Both the position numbers and the translations under genes were made by a program. The notes under the pieces were generated by a model, which saw only the letters and a program-made list of their open reading frames with translations, had not been told where the DNA came from and made no database searches. This document shows, piece after piece, positions 17,290-25,590 of a stretch of 64,000 bases of DNA; position 1 is the first letter of the stretch; each line of letters opens with the position of its first letter. Source of the stretch: Paenibacillus physcomitrellae (GTDB lineage: Bacteria > Bacillota > Bacilli > Paenibacillales > Paenibacillaceae); NCBI RefSeq assembly GCF_002240225.1, contig NZ_CP022584.1, positions 682,001 through 746,000 on the forward strand. Direction: 5' to 3'.

Positions 17290-17746
17290 ACCTCATATCT
17301 ACCCAGTGTATTCCCAGCGCTGATGTACAAAACGCCCAACTATCTATTTACTTCCTGACCAATCTGAAATATCCCCCGTCCGGCCGATTTCGGAAGAGCG
17401 ACGCGCGGCAAATGCACAACGGAGTGGTGGCAACGCAACGTGACCCATACGGGTTATTGAAGGCGATTCTTATAGACACATCAGGGACGTTTAGGGATTG
17501 AGAACGAATGTCGGATGAACGGTCTTGGACATCAAGCTGAGTCAAACGTTTTGAACGTTTCGTATTGCGGTAGAGGGGGATGCGATGAATGTTGGCGGGT
17601 TAACGCCTTATGGGTCAGGATTCTGCAATCATGACTAGGACATCCGGACTCATGTAAATTGGATGAAGAGCGTCCGATATACGGTAGAATCCGCCAATAC
17701 GAATATAGGATCGGCCGCTGAAACGGTTAAACCCTGACGTTCCAGC
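17290..17746. other. Gene-free stretch after the ger operon
   Basis: No convincing coding frame was seen; short frames on either strand lack ribosome binding sites and family features. The only structure noticed is a small dyad, AAACGTTTTGAACGTTT (17544-17560). No terminator was evident for the ger operon here. Confidence 0.5.
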
Positions 17747-18080
17747 ATGGATAACGTCAAGTGGGATGAAATAATAGATCCATTGATGGATGAGTCTATG
17801 GAAGAAAAACTAAAAGCATCGGTTGATGCAATCGCCGCTAAGGATGTAGAGGCATTCCATAGGACATTAGGTCCGGGTATCGGTACTGAACATGATTTAT
17901 CTATTAAACAATGCCGTAAATTTCACGACCGTAGATAAAGCGCATGAAGAAAACGGGCGAATTCTTGTTGCTGTGAATGGAGAAAATCTGCAGCAGGATG
18001 GAGGATCCCCGGTCATGGGATATACCTTTTATTTCGAGAAAGATGAAAGCGGCGAATGGCAGATTATAACGATTGATTAG
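17747..18080 (+). pseudogene. Small hypothetical protein split by a frameshift
   Basis: The frame from ATG 17747 reads an acidic helical start (DEIIDPLMDESMEEKLKASV, then AIAAKDVEAFHRTLGPGIG) and then degenerates to a stop at 17938. A second frame from about 17892 (LLNNAVNFTTVDKAHEENGR, then MGYTFYFEKDESGEWQIITID) continues it naturally to TAG 18078-18080. Joined, they give about 110 residues, of the size and flavour of NTF2-like (DUF4878-type) domains. The fold suggestion is weak. A frameshift near 17885-17900 is the likely break; an assembly error is the alternative. Confidence 0.5.
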
Positions 18081-18170
18081 AAAGTTAGAAGTTGCTTCAC
18101 AGATTAAAGACCGATGTTTCTAATCCTTTCAACAGAAAAATAGTTTAAACTGAATGTTGCTTTATAAGCA

Positions 18171-18200
18171 AAGGGAGACCCTGAAAATGGGGGCTCCCTT
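18171..18200 (+). terminator. Intrinsic terminator
   Basis: AAGGGAGACCC and GGGGGCTCCCTT form the stem around TGAAAAT, then ATTTAGATT follows. It insulates the deoxysugar cluster from upstream transcription. Confidence 0.75.
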
Positions 18201-18228
18201 ATTTAGATTATTCTGTGATTTATATGGC

Positions 18229-18242
18229 TGAAAACGTTTGCC
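18229..18242 (+). promoter_or_regulatory. Candidate cre (CcpA) site
   Basis: TGAAAACGTTTGCC matches 12 of 14 positions of the cre consensus TGWNANCGNTNWCA. It lies 120 bases before the IclR gene that opens a sugar catabolic cluster. Confidence 0.4.
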
Positions 18243-18303
18243 GTTCTAACCATTTTATTAAATAAAGACGATTGACGCCGCAAAACAACCGATGATATGA
18301 TCA

Positions 18304-18343
18304 GGTTATTAAAATAATAAACACTGGTTTATTATAATAAACC
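18304..18343. promoter_or_regulatory. Palindromic operator region before the IclR gene
   Basis: GGTTTATTATAATAAACC (18326-18343) is a perfect 18-bp palindrome. A related imperfect copy, GGTTATTAAAATAATAAAC (18304-18322), lies 22 bases upstream. The pair sits just before the iclR ribosome binding site (TGGAGG, 18350-18355), as expected for autoregulation by a dimeric or tetrameric IclR protein. Confidence 0.7.
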
Positions 18344-18361
18344 ATTTGGCTGGAGGCAAGA

Positions 18362-19111
18362 ATGGAAAGAAAATACTGGGTTCCGGCTTTGGAGAAAGCA
18401 AACGATATTTTGCTGCTGATCAGCGAGCATCCCGCGGAGCTTAAATTGATCGATTTGTCCAAACAGCTGGAAATCAACAAAAGCTCCATGTTTACGCTGC
18501 TGAACACGATGGAAACGCTTCAATGGGTAGTCCGTGAAAATGACGGCACTTACTCGCTAGGTTCCAAGCTGGGCGCTTGGGGCAATGCGTTTTTCAAGCA
18601 GTTCAGTCTCATTGATCGGTTCCGGAAGGAAGCGGCAATAACGAAGCAGACTCTTCTTGAGACGATCCAGCTTGCCAAACTGGAGCAGCAAGAGGTGTTA
18701 TACCTTGCCAAAGAGGAAATGCCATCCCCCGTCAGGATTGCTTCAGAGCCGGGCAAGAAACTGCCCGCCCATGCGACGGCGCTCGGGAAAGCCATGCTTG
18801 CGTGGCTGGATCACGCGGAACTTGCCGCCTTGTATGCCGAAGATGAGCTCGCGCCGAGCCTTACTCAGCATACGCTGCGCTCCCGGGAAGAGCTGCTCCG
18901 GGACCTCGCAGCCGTGAGGGAGACCGGCTATGCGTTTGATAGGGAAGAGGCGGTGATGGGCTTCTGCTGCGTAGCTGCTCCAATCCGCGACGGTGACGGG
19001 CGGGTCGTGGCCGCGATTAGCTGCTCCATGTTTAAGCATGAGTGGGAGCAGAAGCGGGAATTGGCCAAACAAGAAATTTGCGCTCTGGCAAAAAGGTTGT
19101 CGCAATCCTGA
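18362..19111 (+). CDS. IclR-family transcriptional regulator of the sugar-acid cluster
   Basis: The 249-residue protein has an N-terminal winged helix (about 1-70: ALEKANDILLLISEHPAELKLIDLSKQLEINKSSMFTLLNTM) and a C-terminal effector domain (about 75-248) with the IclR motif LPAHATALGKAMLAWL and FDREEAVMGFCCVAAPIRD. It probably binds the 18-bp palindrome just upstream and responds to a sugar acid or keto acid intermediate. Gene order places it first in the catabolic operon, 50 bases before the first SDR. IclR regulators of UxaA-containing fucose loci are known from Campylobacter. Confidence 0.94.
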   Translation: MERKYWVPALEKANDILLLISEHPAELKLIDLSKQLEINKSSMFTLLNTMETLQWVVRENDGTYSLGSKLGAWGNAFFKQFSLIDRFRKEAAITKQTLLETIQLAKLEQQEVLYLAKEEMPSPVRIASEPGKKLPAHATALGKAMLAWLDHAELAALYAEDELAPSLTQHTLRSREELLRDLAAVRETGYAFDREEAVMGFCCVAAPIRDGDGRVVAAISCSMFKHEWEQKRELAKQEICALAKRLSQS

Positions 19112-19161
19112 AGTTACAAAGTGGTAAACCTCTACTAATTATGAATGAGGAGTTGAAGGCC

Positions 19162-19935
19162 ATGAGATTGCAGAACAAAATCATACTCATCACCGGTTCC
19201 GGTTCAGGAATCGGCAAAGCGACGGCGCTACTGTTCGCCGAGGAAGGCGCAACGATCATTGTCAACGATTTGGCGGCGGATAAAGGCCAGGAGACGGTAG
19301 AGGAGATTACGTCGGAAGGCGGCTCGGCCGTCTTCATTCAAGCCGATGTGACCGACCCTGAATCGGTAAAGTCGATGGTGGACGAAGCGATCGCCAATTT
19401 CGGCAGGATCGACGTCCTGTTCAACAATGCCGGGGTCAGTGGTGTCGGTGCTATTCACGAAGTAGAGCCGGAAGCGTGGGACCGCGTGATCAATATCAAT
19501 ATCCGCGGCGTCTTTTTGCCGAACAAATACGTGATTCCTCACATGATGGAGCAGCAGGGCGGCTCGATTATCAATATGTCCTCCTGTATCGCCGAGATCG
19601 GTTTGGCCAGCCGTGCTTCCTACTCGGCAACCAAAGGAGCCGTACTCGCTTTAACCAAATCGATGCAGGTCGATTACGCCCCTTACGGAATCCGCGTAAA
19701 CGCCTTATTGCCGGGTACGGTGTTAACGCCGTTCGTTGAAGATTATTTGCGCACTTCCTACGACGATATGGAAGCAGGCTACGAATCGCTCAAAAAGCGC
19801 CAACTCAGCGGCGATCTGCTCCGTCCCGAGGATGTGGCCAAAGCCGCGTTATTCCTCGCATCGGACGATTCGAAATTCATGATGGGTTCCCCTCTTTATA
19901 TTGACGGCGGTGTCGTCTTTGGCAAAAACGTATAA
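19162..19935 (+). CDS. SDR-family dehydrogenase 1 (candidate sugar or keto-deoxy-acid dehydrogenase)
   Basis: The 257-residue classical short-chain dehydrogenase has TGSGSGIG at residues 11-18, NNAG, and catalytic Tyr154-Lys158 (YSATK). GAGGAG (19147-19152) supports ATG 19162; ATG 19141 is an in-frame alternative. It immediately precedes the FAH-family hydrolase, which would cleave the 2,4-diketo product of a 2-keto-3-deoxy-acid 4-dehydrogenase. That placement favours the dehydrogenase role at this step, but it could instead be the first sugar dehydrogenase. The Asp in VNDLAAD at the end of beta-2 suggests NAD preference. Confidence 0.9.
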   Translation: MRLQNKIILITGSGSGIGKATALLFAEEGATIIVNDLAADKGQETVEEITSEGGSAVFIQADVTDPESVKSMVDEAIANFGRIDVLFNNAGVSGVGAIHEVEPEAWDRVININIRGVFLPNKYVIPHMMEQQGGSIINMSSCIAEIGLASRASYSATKGAVLALTKSMQVDYAPYGIRVNALLPGTVLTPFVEDYLRTSYDDMEAGYESLKKRQLSGDLLRPEDVAKAALFLASDDSKFMMGSPLYIDGGVVFGKNV

Positions 19936-19969
19936 CGTCTATCCAACAATCGGAGGTTAATGAAATCAT

Positions 19970-20878
19970 ATGAAACTACTTACTTTTAACGAAAATGGAT
20001 TACAGCAGTTAGGCGTTAAAACGGACAGCGGTGTTGTACATATTATGAAAGCGCTGCAAAAGGTGCCGGCCAAGGGCGACGCTGTCCCAGCAACCGTCCA
20101 CCAAGTCATCGAAGGCGGAGAAACGGCGTTATCCGCTTTGCAGGCGTATGTGAACGAGGTGCTGGCAGCAGGCGAAAGCAGCTGCATCTTGGATGAAACC
20201 GATTTGACTTACGAGCCATGCGTCCCGAATCCGAACAAAATCATCTGCGTTGGTCTCAACTACCGAAAGCATGCGGAAGAAACGAATGCGCCGATTCCGG
20301 AGTACCCGATTTTGTTCAACAAATTCAACAATACGCTGACCGGGAACGGTCATGATGTTCCACTGCCGATTAAAGTGACGGGCAAGGTGGACTATGAAGC
20401 GGAGCTGGTTATCGTGATTGGCAAGGAAGCGAAATACGTGTCCAAAGAAAACGCGCTCGATTACGTATTCGGATACTGCAACGTCAATGATTTGTCGGCC
20501 CGCGATCTGCAAATGCGCACCCATCAATGGCTGCTGGGCAAATCCTGCGACGGATTCAGCCCCTTGGGTCCCTACCTGGTAACGGCTGACGAAGTAGGCA
20601 ACCCGAATGATTTGTCGATCCGCTGTATCGTGAACGGAGAGGTCCGTCAGGACTCGAACACTTCGGATATGATTTTCCATTGTGATGAAATCATCAGCTA
20701 TATCTCCCAGCACATGACGCTTACGCCAGGCGATATTATCCTTACAGGAACTCCGGAAGGGGTCGTGCTCGGCTATCCGGAAGAGCAGCAGGTTTATCTG
20801 AAAGACGGAGACGTCGTGACGATTGAGATCGAGAAGCTTGGTTCTTTGACGAACCGCATGGTGAATGAGCAAGCCTAA
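19970..20878 (+). CDS. Fumarylacetoacetate hydrolase family protein (candidate 2,4-diketo-3-deoxy-L-fuconate hydrolase)
   Basis: The 302-residue protein has an N-terminal cap and the FAH catalytic fold from about residue 75: KIICVGLNYRKHAEE, the metal-binding region DYEAELVIVIG (from Asp141), NDLSARDLQ, KSCDGFSPLGPYLV and GTPEGVVLG. This subgroup cleaves acylpyruvates or 2,4-diketo acids. In the oxidative 6-deoxyhexose route the reaction is 2,4-diketo-3-deoxy-fuconate (or -rhamnonate) to pyruvate plus L-lactate. LutABC homologues follow in the same cluster and would consume lactate, which supports this assignment. GGAGG lies 13 bases upstream. Confidence 0.88.
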   Translation: MKLLTFNENGLQQLGVKTDSGVVHIMKALQKVPAKGDAVPATVHQVIEGGETALSALQAYVNEVLAAGESSCILDETDLTYEPCVPNPNKIICVGLNYRKHAEETNAPIPEYPILFNKFNNTLTGNGHDVPLPIKVTGKVDYEAELVIVIGKEAKYVSKENALDYVFGYCNVNDLSARDLQMRTHQWLLGKSCDGFSPLGPYLVTADEVGNPNDLSIRCIVNGEVRQDSNTSDMIFHCDEIISYISQHMTLTPGDIILTGTPEGVVLGYPEEQQVYLKDGDVVTIEIEKLGSLTNRMVNEQA

Positions 20879-20905
20879 CTTCTAAATAAATAGGGGGTGC
20901 CTTGA

Positions 20906-21238
20906 ATGTCTAAAGCTATTGAAGCCGGCGCCAGCGCGATTGTGATGGATGCCCGGGATCATGTGGCAACCGCGATTAAAGATTTACAGGCGGGAGATCA
21001 CATCACTTTTATGAAAAAGGATCAAGCCACAGAGCTTGTGCTGCTTGACTCTATTCCTTTCGGGCATAAGGTGGCGATCGAAGATGTGCCTGCCGGTACG
21101 GAAATCCGCAAATATGGAGAAGTCATTGGCCGGACGACAGCGGACATTCTTGTCGGTCAGCATGTCCATGTGCATAACGTCGAGGGTATCCGCGGCCGCG
21201 GCGACCAGGCAAATGCCAAACAAGGAGGAACACAGTGA
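20906..21238 (+). CDS. UxaA-family dehydratase, small (SAF-domain) subunit
   Basis: This 110-residue protein corresponds to the N-terminal SAF domain of altronate dehydratase, encoded as a separate gene: KAIEAGASAIVMDARDHVATAI, FGHKVAIEDVPAGTEIRKYGEVIGRTTADI and GQHVHVHNVEG. AGGGGGTG precedes the ATG. Its stop overlaps the start region of the large subunit. Split small/large UxaA pairs act as sugar-acid dehydratases; in Campylobacter fucose loci such a pair is the proposed L-fuconate dehydratase. Confidence 0.88.
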   Translation: MSKAIEAGASAIVMDARDHVATAIKDLQAGDHITFMKKDQATELVLLDSIPFGHKVAIEDVPAGTEIRKYGEVIGRTTADILVGQHVHVHNVEGIRGRGDQANAKQGGTQ

Positions 21239-22398
21239 TGACTCACATCATGGGATACAGAAGACCCAATGGCGAGATTGGCATCCGCAATCATCTCTTA
21301 ATTATTCCTACGGTCATTTGTTCCAATCAAGTAAGCAGCCGGATTATGCAGATGGTGCCGGATACAGTGGCCATCCCGCATCAGCACGGCTGCAGCCAAA
21401 TCGGCGCCGATAAGGACCGGACCTTTGATGTGCTGGCCGGTACGGGCCGCAATCCGAATGTCGGGGGCGTTATTATCGTCAGTCTTGGCTGCGAGGTTGT
21501 CGATCCTCAGGAGCTTGCCGAAGCTATCCGCCCTACGGGCAAGTTCGTTGAAGTCATCGACATTCAAGCGGTGGGCGGTTCCGTCAAAGCGATCCAGCAT
21601 GGCATCGAGCTGGCCAAGGAAATGCGGGCTAAGCTTGATCAGATGCAGCCGGAGCCGGTGGCGCTGAGCGAGCTGATCATCGGCGTCAAATGCGGAGGTT
21701 CGGATGCTACCTCAGGACTCGCGTCGAATCCGGCGCTTGGGGCAGCTGCCGATACGCTTATCCAGCATGGCGGGGGCGTAGTTATCGGGGAAACGACCGA
21801 AATCATTGGAGCCGAACACATTCTGGCTTCCCGCTGCTCGACACCGGAAACGTCGGATAAGCTCTACCATATCGTAGACCGGTTCGAAAAAGAAGTAGAA
21901 CGGATGGGCGCCGATATGCGCGGCGGCAATCCAAGTCCGGGCAACATTGCGGGCGGTTTGACGACGATCGAGGAGAAATCGCTCGGCTGCATCAGCAAAT
22001 GCGGCACGGCTCCGATCCAAGGCGTGATCGAATATGCGGAGGATATTCCGAAGCATGGCCTGTACTTCATGGATTCCCCGGGGAACGATATCGAATGCGT
22101 ATCCGGCATGGCTGCCGGCGGTGCGCATCTGGTTTGCTTCACTACCGGACGGGGAACGCCGACGGGCTCGGCCGTAATCCCGGTCATTAAAATTACAGGG
22201 AACACACGGATGTTTGAACGCATGTCCGACAACATGGACGTGAATGTCGGCGAAATGCTGGACGGCACGCTCAGCCTGGAGTCCGCGGGCAGCCGGATTT
22301 GGGAAGAAATTGTGGCGGTTGCAAACGGCAAGCTGACCAAAGCCGAAATATTGGGCCATACCGAGTTCAGCATTAACCGGATTGGACCAAGTTTATAA
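21238..22398 (+). CDS. UxaA-family dehydratase, large subunit (candidate L-fuconate/sugar-acid dehydratase)
   Basis: The 386-residue product matches the C-terminal catalytic part of altronate dehydratase: MGYRRPNGEIGIRNHLLIIP, HQHGCSQIGAD, VSLGCEVVDPQELA, GVKCGGSDATSG and the late FTTGRGTPTGSA motif. Cys residues in HGCSQ, GVKCGGSD and SKCGTAP may hold metal or a cluster, as known for this iron-dependent family. ATG 21238 (or GTG 21235) follows AAGGAGG. It dehydrates an aldonate to a 2-keto-3-deoxy acid. With FucU and a lactonase nearby, L-fuconate is the favoured substrate, but altronate-type acids cannot be ruled out. Confidence 0.9.
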   Translation: MTHIMGYRRPNGEIGIRNHLLIIPTVICSNQVSSRIMQMVPDTVAIPHQHGCSQIGADKDRTFDVLAGTGRNPNVGGVIIVSLGCEVVDPQELAEAIRPTGKFVEVIDIQAVGGSVKAIQHGIELAKEMRAKLDQMQPEPVALSELIIGVKCGGSDATSGLASNPALGAAADTLIQHGGGVVIGETTEIIGAEHILASRCSTPETSDKLYHIVDRFEKEVERMGADMRGGNPSPGNIAGGLTTIEEKSLGCISKCGTAPIQGVIEYAEDIPKHGLYFMDSPGNDIECVSGMAAGGAHLVCFTTGRGTPTGSAVIPVIKITGNTRMFERMSDNMDVNVGEMLDGTLSLESAGSRIWEEIVAVANGKLTKAEILGHTEFSINRIGPSL

Positions 22399-22448
22399 TT
22401 CATCCGCCTTACCGGTACAACAAATGAAACCATAGGAGGCTTTTGGGA

Positions 22449-23243
22449 ATGGGAAGATTAGCTGACAGAGTGGCTTTAGTCACTGGAGCAAGCCGGGGAA
22501 TCGGAGAAGCTATCGCCATCCGGCTCGCGGAAGAAGGCGCGCATGTGGCGATCAATTATACGTCGGATCGTTCGCGCCCGCTTGCGGAGAAAGTGAAAGA
22601 GCAGGTTGAAGCTCATGGCGTGAAAGCGATGGTTGTCCAGGCGGACGTAGGCAATAAACAGCAGGTCGAGGCCATGTTCGAGCAAGTGCGCGGGCAGCTG
22701 GGCGAGGTGGAAATTCTCGTCAACAATGCCGGCATCGCTCCGTTTGAGCCGTTTATGCAGGTCTCGGAGGAAACGTGGGACCGCACCTATAACACCAATG
22801 TCAAATCAATATTCGTAGCCTCGCAGCTGGCGGCGAAATCGATGATCGAGAAACGTTACGGCAAAATCATCAATGTACTTTCGACGGCCAGCTTGATGGT
22901 CACAAGCCCGGTCATTCCGCATTACCAATCGTCCAAGGCTGCTGCCCATATGCTGACCAAAGGGATGGCGATTGAACTTGGCAAATACAATATCAATGTC
23001 AACGCCGTAGGTCCAAGCACCGTAGATACTGACATGTGTACCGATTTTCTGGCTGATCCGGAGATTCGCGCCAAGGAAATCGAAGCCAACCCGATGAAAC
23101 GGCTAGGTACTTCCCGGCAGATCGGCGACGCCGTAGTGTTCCTCGCCTCCGAAGAGGCCATGCAGATCAACGGTCATCTGCTGATGGTCGACGGCGGACT
23201 TACTGTCAAAGCCGCTCAGCCTGACGACCATATGGAGCACTAA
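22449..23243 (+). CDS. SDR-family dehydrogenase 2 (candidate L-fucose or aldose dehydrogenase)
   Basis: The 264-residue classical SDR has TGASRGIG, NNAG, and catalytic Tyr159-Lys163 (YQSSK). AGGAGG at 22434-22439 fixes ATG 22449; the in-frame TTG at 22443 is too close. Arg/Ser residues after beta-2 (NYTSDRSRPL) suggest NADP acceptance. The position between the UxaA dehydratase and LutA puts it in the pathway. It is the better candidate for the first oxidation (sugar to lactone), by elimination only. Confidence 0.88.
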   Translation: MGRLADRVALVTGASRGIGEAIAIRLAEEGAHVAINYTSDRSRPLAEKVKEQVEAHGVKAMVVQADVGNKQQVEAMFEQVRGQLGEVEILVNNAGIAPFEPFMQVSEETWDRTYNTNVKSIFVASQLAAKSMIEKRYGKIINVLSTASLMVTSPVIPHYQSSKAAAHMLTKGMAIELGKYNINVNAVGPSTVDTDMCTDFLADPEIRAKEIEANPMKRLGTSRQIGDAVVFLASEEAMQINGHLLMVDGGLTVKAAQPDDHMEH

Positions 23244-23268
23244 AAAGAATCTTCATGAGAGGTGCATC

Positions 23269-23997
23269 ATGAAAGTATCTTTATTCATAACCTGCCTAAG
23301 CGACGCCATATACCCCAGAGTGGGGGAAGCGATGGTCCGGCTGTTGGCCAAATATGGCGTGCAATTGGATTTTCCGGACGTACAAACCTGCTGCGGCCAG
23401 CCGGCCTACAACAGCGGGTATTGGGACGAAGCCAGGAAATCGGCGAAAACGGTCCTGGAAGCTTTTGAGGACAGCGATTTTGTCGTTTCCCCGTCCGGTT
23501 CCTGTACTTATATGGTTCATCATTATGCGCATCTGTTTCAAGATGATCCCGTCTACCTGGATAAGGCTGTAAAGCTGCAGGAAAAAACGTACGAATTCAC
23601 CCAGTTCCTGGTTCACGTTCTTGGGATTACGGATGTCGGCGCCGTGTTTCCGCATAAAGTCACTTATCATCCGTCCTGCCACGGCAGCAGGCTGCTTGGC
23701 ATCAAGGATGAGCCGATGCAGCTGTTAAACGGGGTCAGCGGACTTCAGTTCGTTCCGCTTCCTTTTGCGGAGGATTGCTGCGGATTCGGCGGTACTTTTG
23801 CGGTCAAAATGTCGGATATTTCAGGCGCTATGGTCACGGAGAAAGCCGATCACGTGAAGGAAACGGAAGCGGAAGTGCTGGTGGGTCTGGATATGGGATG
23901 TTTAATGAACATCGCCGGCAATCTGCGGTACCGGGGGGAGCCTGTTAAGGTCATGCATCTGGCCGAATTGTTATACGAAGGAGTGACCCGGGCATGA
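23269..23997 (+). CDS. lutA: LutA-like Fe-S oxidoreductase (L-lactate utilisation)
   Basis: The 242-residue protein carries two CCG domains: VQTCCGQPAYNSGY in the first half and AEDCCGFGGTFAVK in the second, with the conserved CLSD and HPSCHGSR segments. Together with LutB and LutC it oxidises L-lactate to pyruvate and passes electrons to the respiratory chain. It overlaps lutB by 4 bases (ATGA). Bacilli usually keep lutABC as a separate lactate-induced operon. Here it lies inside a sugar-acid cluster, after the gene set expected to release L-lactate. Confidence 0.95.
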   Translation: MKVSLFITCLSDAIYPRVGEAMVRLLAKYGVQLDFPDVQTCCGQPAYNSGYWDEARKSAKTVLEAFEDSDFVVSPSGSCTYMVHHYAHLFQDDPVYLDKAVKLQEKTYEFTQFLVHVLGITDVGAVFPHKVTYHPSCHGSRLLGIKDEPMQLLNGVSGLQFVPLPFAEDCCGFGGTFAVKMSDISGAMVTEKADHVKETEAEVLVGLDMGCLMNIAGNLRYRGEPVKVMHLAELLYEGVTRA

Positions 23998-25517
23998 ACA
24001 AGGCGAATCCACCGCTCACAACGGTAAAGGAAAGAGCGGACCTGGCGCTGAACGACGAGTTTCTGCGCAAAGCGGTCCGGTTCACGACCGAAAGGCTGCG
24101 CAGCGGCAAAAAAACCGCCTCCGAGGAACACGGCCGCTGGGACGAATGGCGGGAGCGCGGCAGACAAATCCGGCTGCACACGATCGCCCATTTGGACTAT
24201 TACTTAAATTTGTTCGCCGATAACGCCCGCGCTAACGGGGTTCATGTCCATTTTGCCGAAACGTCGGCGGAAGCGGTGACAATCGCTTTGGCTATTGCCG
24301 AACGGAAGTCTGCAAAGTCAGTGGTGAAATCCAAGTCGATGGTAACCGAAGAGCTGCATCTGAATCATGAGCTGGAGTCGATCGGCGTAGAAGCCATTGA
24401 GACGGATCTTGGCGAATACATCATTCAGCTTGCAGGCGAAACGCCCTCCCATATTATTATCCCGGCTATTCATAAGAACAGGTATCAAATAGCGGAAATG
24501 CTCTCCGAAGTCGCTGGGGAAACGCTTCCGCCGGATACGTCGGTTCTCGCAGGTTTCGTGCGTAAGAAGCTGAGGGAGAAATTCCTTGAGGCCGACATCG
24601 GCATGACGGGCTGCAACTTTGCGATTGCGGAGACCGGCTCGATGGTTCTGTTTGAGAATGAAGGCAACGCCCGCATGGTCACGACGGTTCCGAAGACGCA
24701 GATCACGTTAATGGGCATGGAACGCATCATCCCGTCCTGGTCCGACCTCGAGGTTATGGCCACGTTATTGCCCCGTTCGGCAACCGGTCAGAAGCTGACC
24801 GTTTATATGTCGGGTATAACCGGACCAAGAAGAGAACAGGACGCTGACGGACCGGAAGAAATGCATCTTATTATCGTGGATAACGGCCGCTCGCTCCAGC
24901 TTGGCGATCCGGAATTCCAGGAACTGCTGAACTGCATCCGCTGCGGCGCCTGTTTGAATGCCTGCCCCGTTTACCGGCATATCGGAGGCCATGCCTACGG
25001 CGGAACCTACAGCGGTCCGATCGGTGCCGTGCTGACGCCGGCTTTACAGAAGAATGTTGCCGAATGGGATGACATCGCGAGCGCTTCCAGCTTGTGCGGC
25101 GCTTGTTACGAAGCTTGCCCGGTTAAAATTCCGCTGCACGATATGCTGGTCTCTTTACGCCGCCGCAAGGTGGAAAGCGGACACGGCCAATCTATGGAAT
25201 CCGCGGGCATGAAAGGTTTTGGCGCCGTGATGGCCAATTCCAGACGGTTCAAGCTTGTGCTCGGGCTTGGCAAAATGGGACAGAAGCTGGTCGCAAGAAA
25301 CGGGGAAATCCGGTCGAAGCTGGGTCCCTTGAAAGGCTGGAACAACTACCGGGTTGCGCCGAGTTTGCCGAAGGAGTCCTTCCGGGACCGCTGGGGAACG
25401 CTGGAGCGGGAAATCCGTCATGGCCTGCAAGAGCTGGATCCCGCCGTTCGGGCAAGGATGGAAAACCTCGTGAAGGAAAGGGAAAACGGCGAAGGGAAGA
25501 AGGCCACTAGAAATTAG
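23994..25517 (+). CDS. lutB: LutB-like Fe-S protein (L-lactate utilisation)
   Basis: The 507-residue product has the LutB layout: an N-terminal LUD domain (HVHFAETSAEAVTIALAIAE, MVTEELHLNHELE, TGCNFAIAETGSMVLFENEGNARM) and a ferredoxin-like part with two 4Fe-4S motifs, CIRCGACLNACP from Cys314 and CGACYEACP from Cys368. The C-terminal tail is basic and longer than in B. subtilis LutB (about 476 residues). It is translationally coupled to lutA. It forms the electron-transfer core of the lactate oxidation complex. Confidence 0.95.
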   Translation: MNKANPPLTTVKERADLALNDEFLRKAVRFTTERLRSGKKTASEEHGRWDEWRERGRQIRLHTIAHLDYYLNLFADNARANGVHVHFAETSAEAVTIALAIAERKSAKSVVKSKSMVTEELHLNHELESIGVEAIETDLGEYIIQLAGETPSHIIIPAIHKNRYQIAEMLSEVAGETLPPDTSVLAGFVRKKLREKFLEADIGMTGCNFAIAETGSMVLFENEGNARMVTTVPKTQITLMGMERIIPSWSDLEVMATLLPRSATGQKLTVYMSGITGPRREQDADGPEEMHLIIVDNGRSLQLGDPEFQELLNCIRCGACLNACPVYRHIGGHAYGGTYSGPIGAVLTPALQKNVAEWDDIASASSLCGACYEACPVKIPLHDMLVSLRRRKVESGHGQSMESAGMKGFGAVMANSRRFKLVLGLGKMGQKLVARNGEIRSKLGPLKGWNNYRVAPSLPKESFRDRWGTLEREIRHGLQELDPAVRARMENLVKERENGEGKKATRN

Positions 25518-25549
25518 CAACTTAGAAATTGCCCACTTAGAAAGTGCCT
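25506..25549 (+). repeat. Three tandem 14-15-nt repeats spanning the lutB stop
   Basis: Units ACTAGAAATTAGCA (25506), ACTTAGAAATTGCCC (25520) and ACTTAGAAAGTGCCT (25535) start in the last codons of lutB and run into the 73-base gap before lutC. Confidence 0.65.
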
Positions 25550-25590
25550 AAGGAAGGAAAGCAGGAAATGCAGGGAAAGGAGGGCCCTCC

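Noticed and set aside
17348..17545. 65-codon minus-strand frame in the gap after the ger operon
   Set aside because: No ribosome binding site, no family resemblance, mixed composition; treated as non-coding.
21712..22359. 215-codon minus-strand frame opposite the UxaA large subunit
   Set aside because: Shadow frame; Arg-rich, no motifs.
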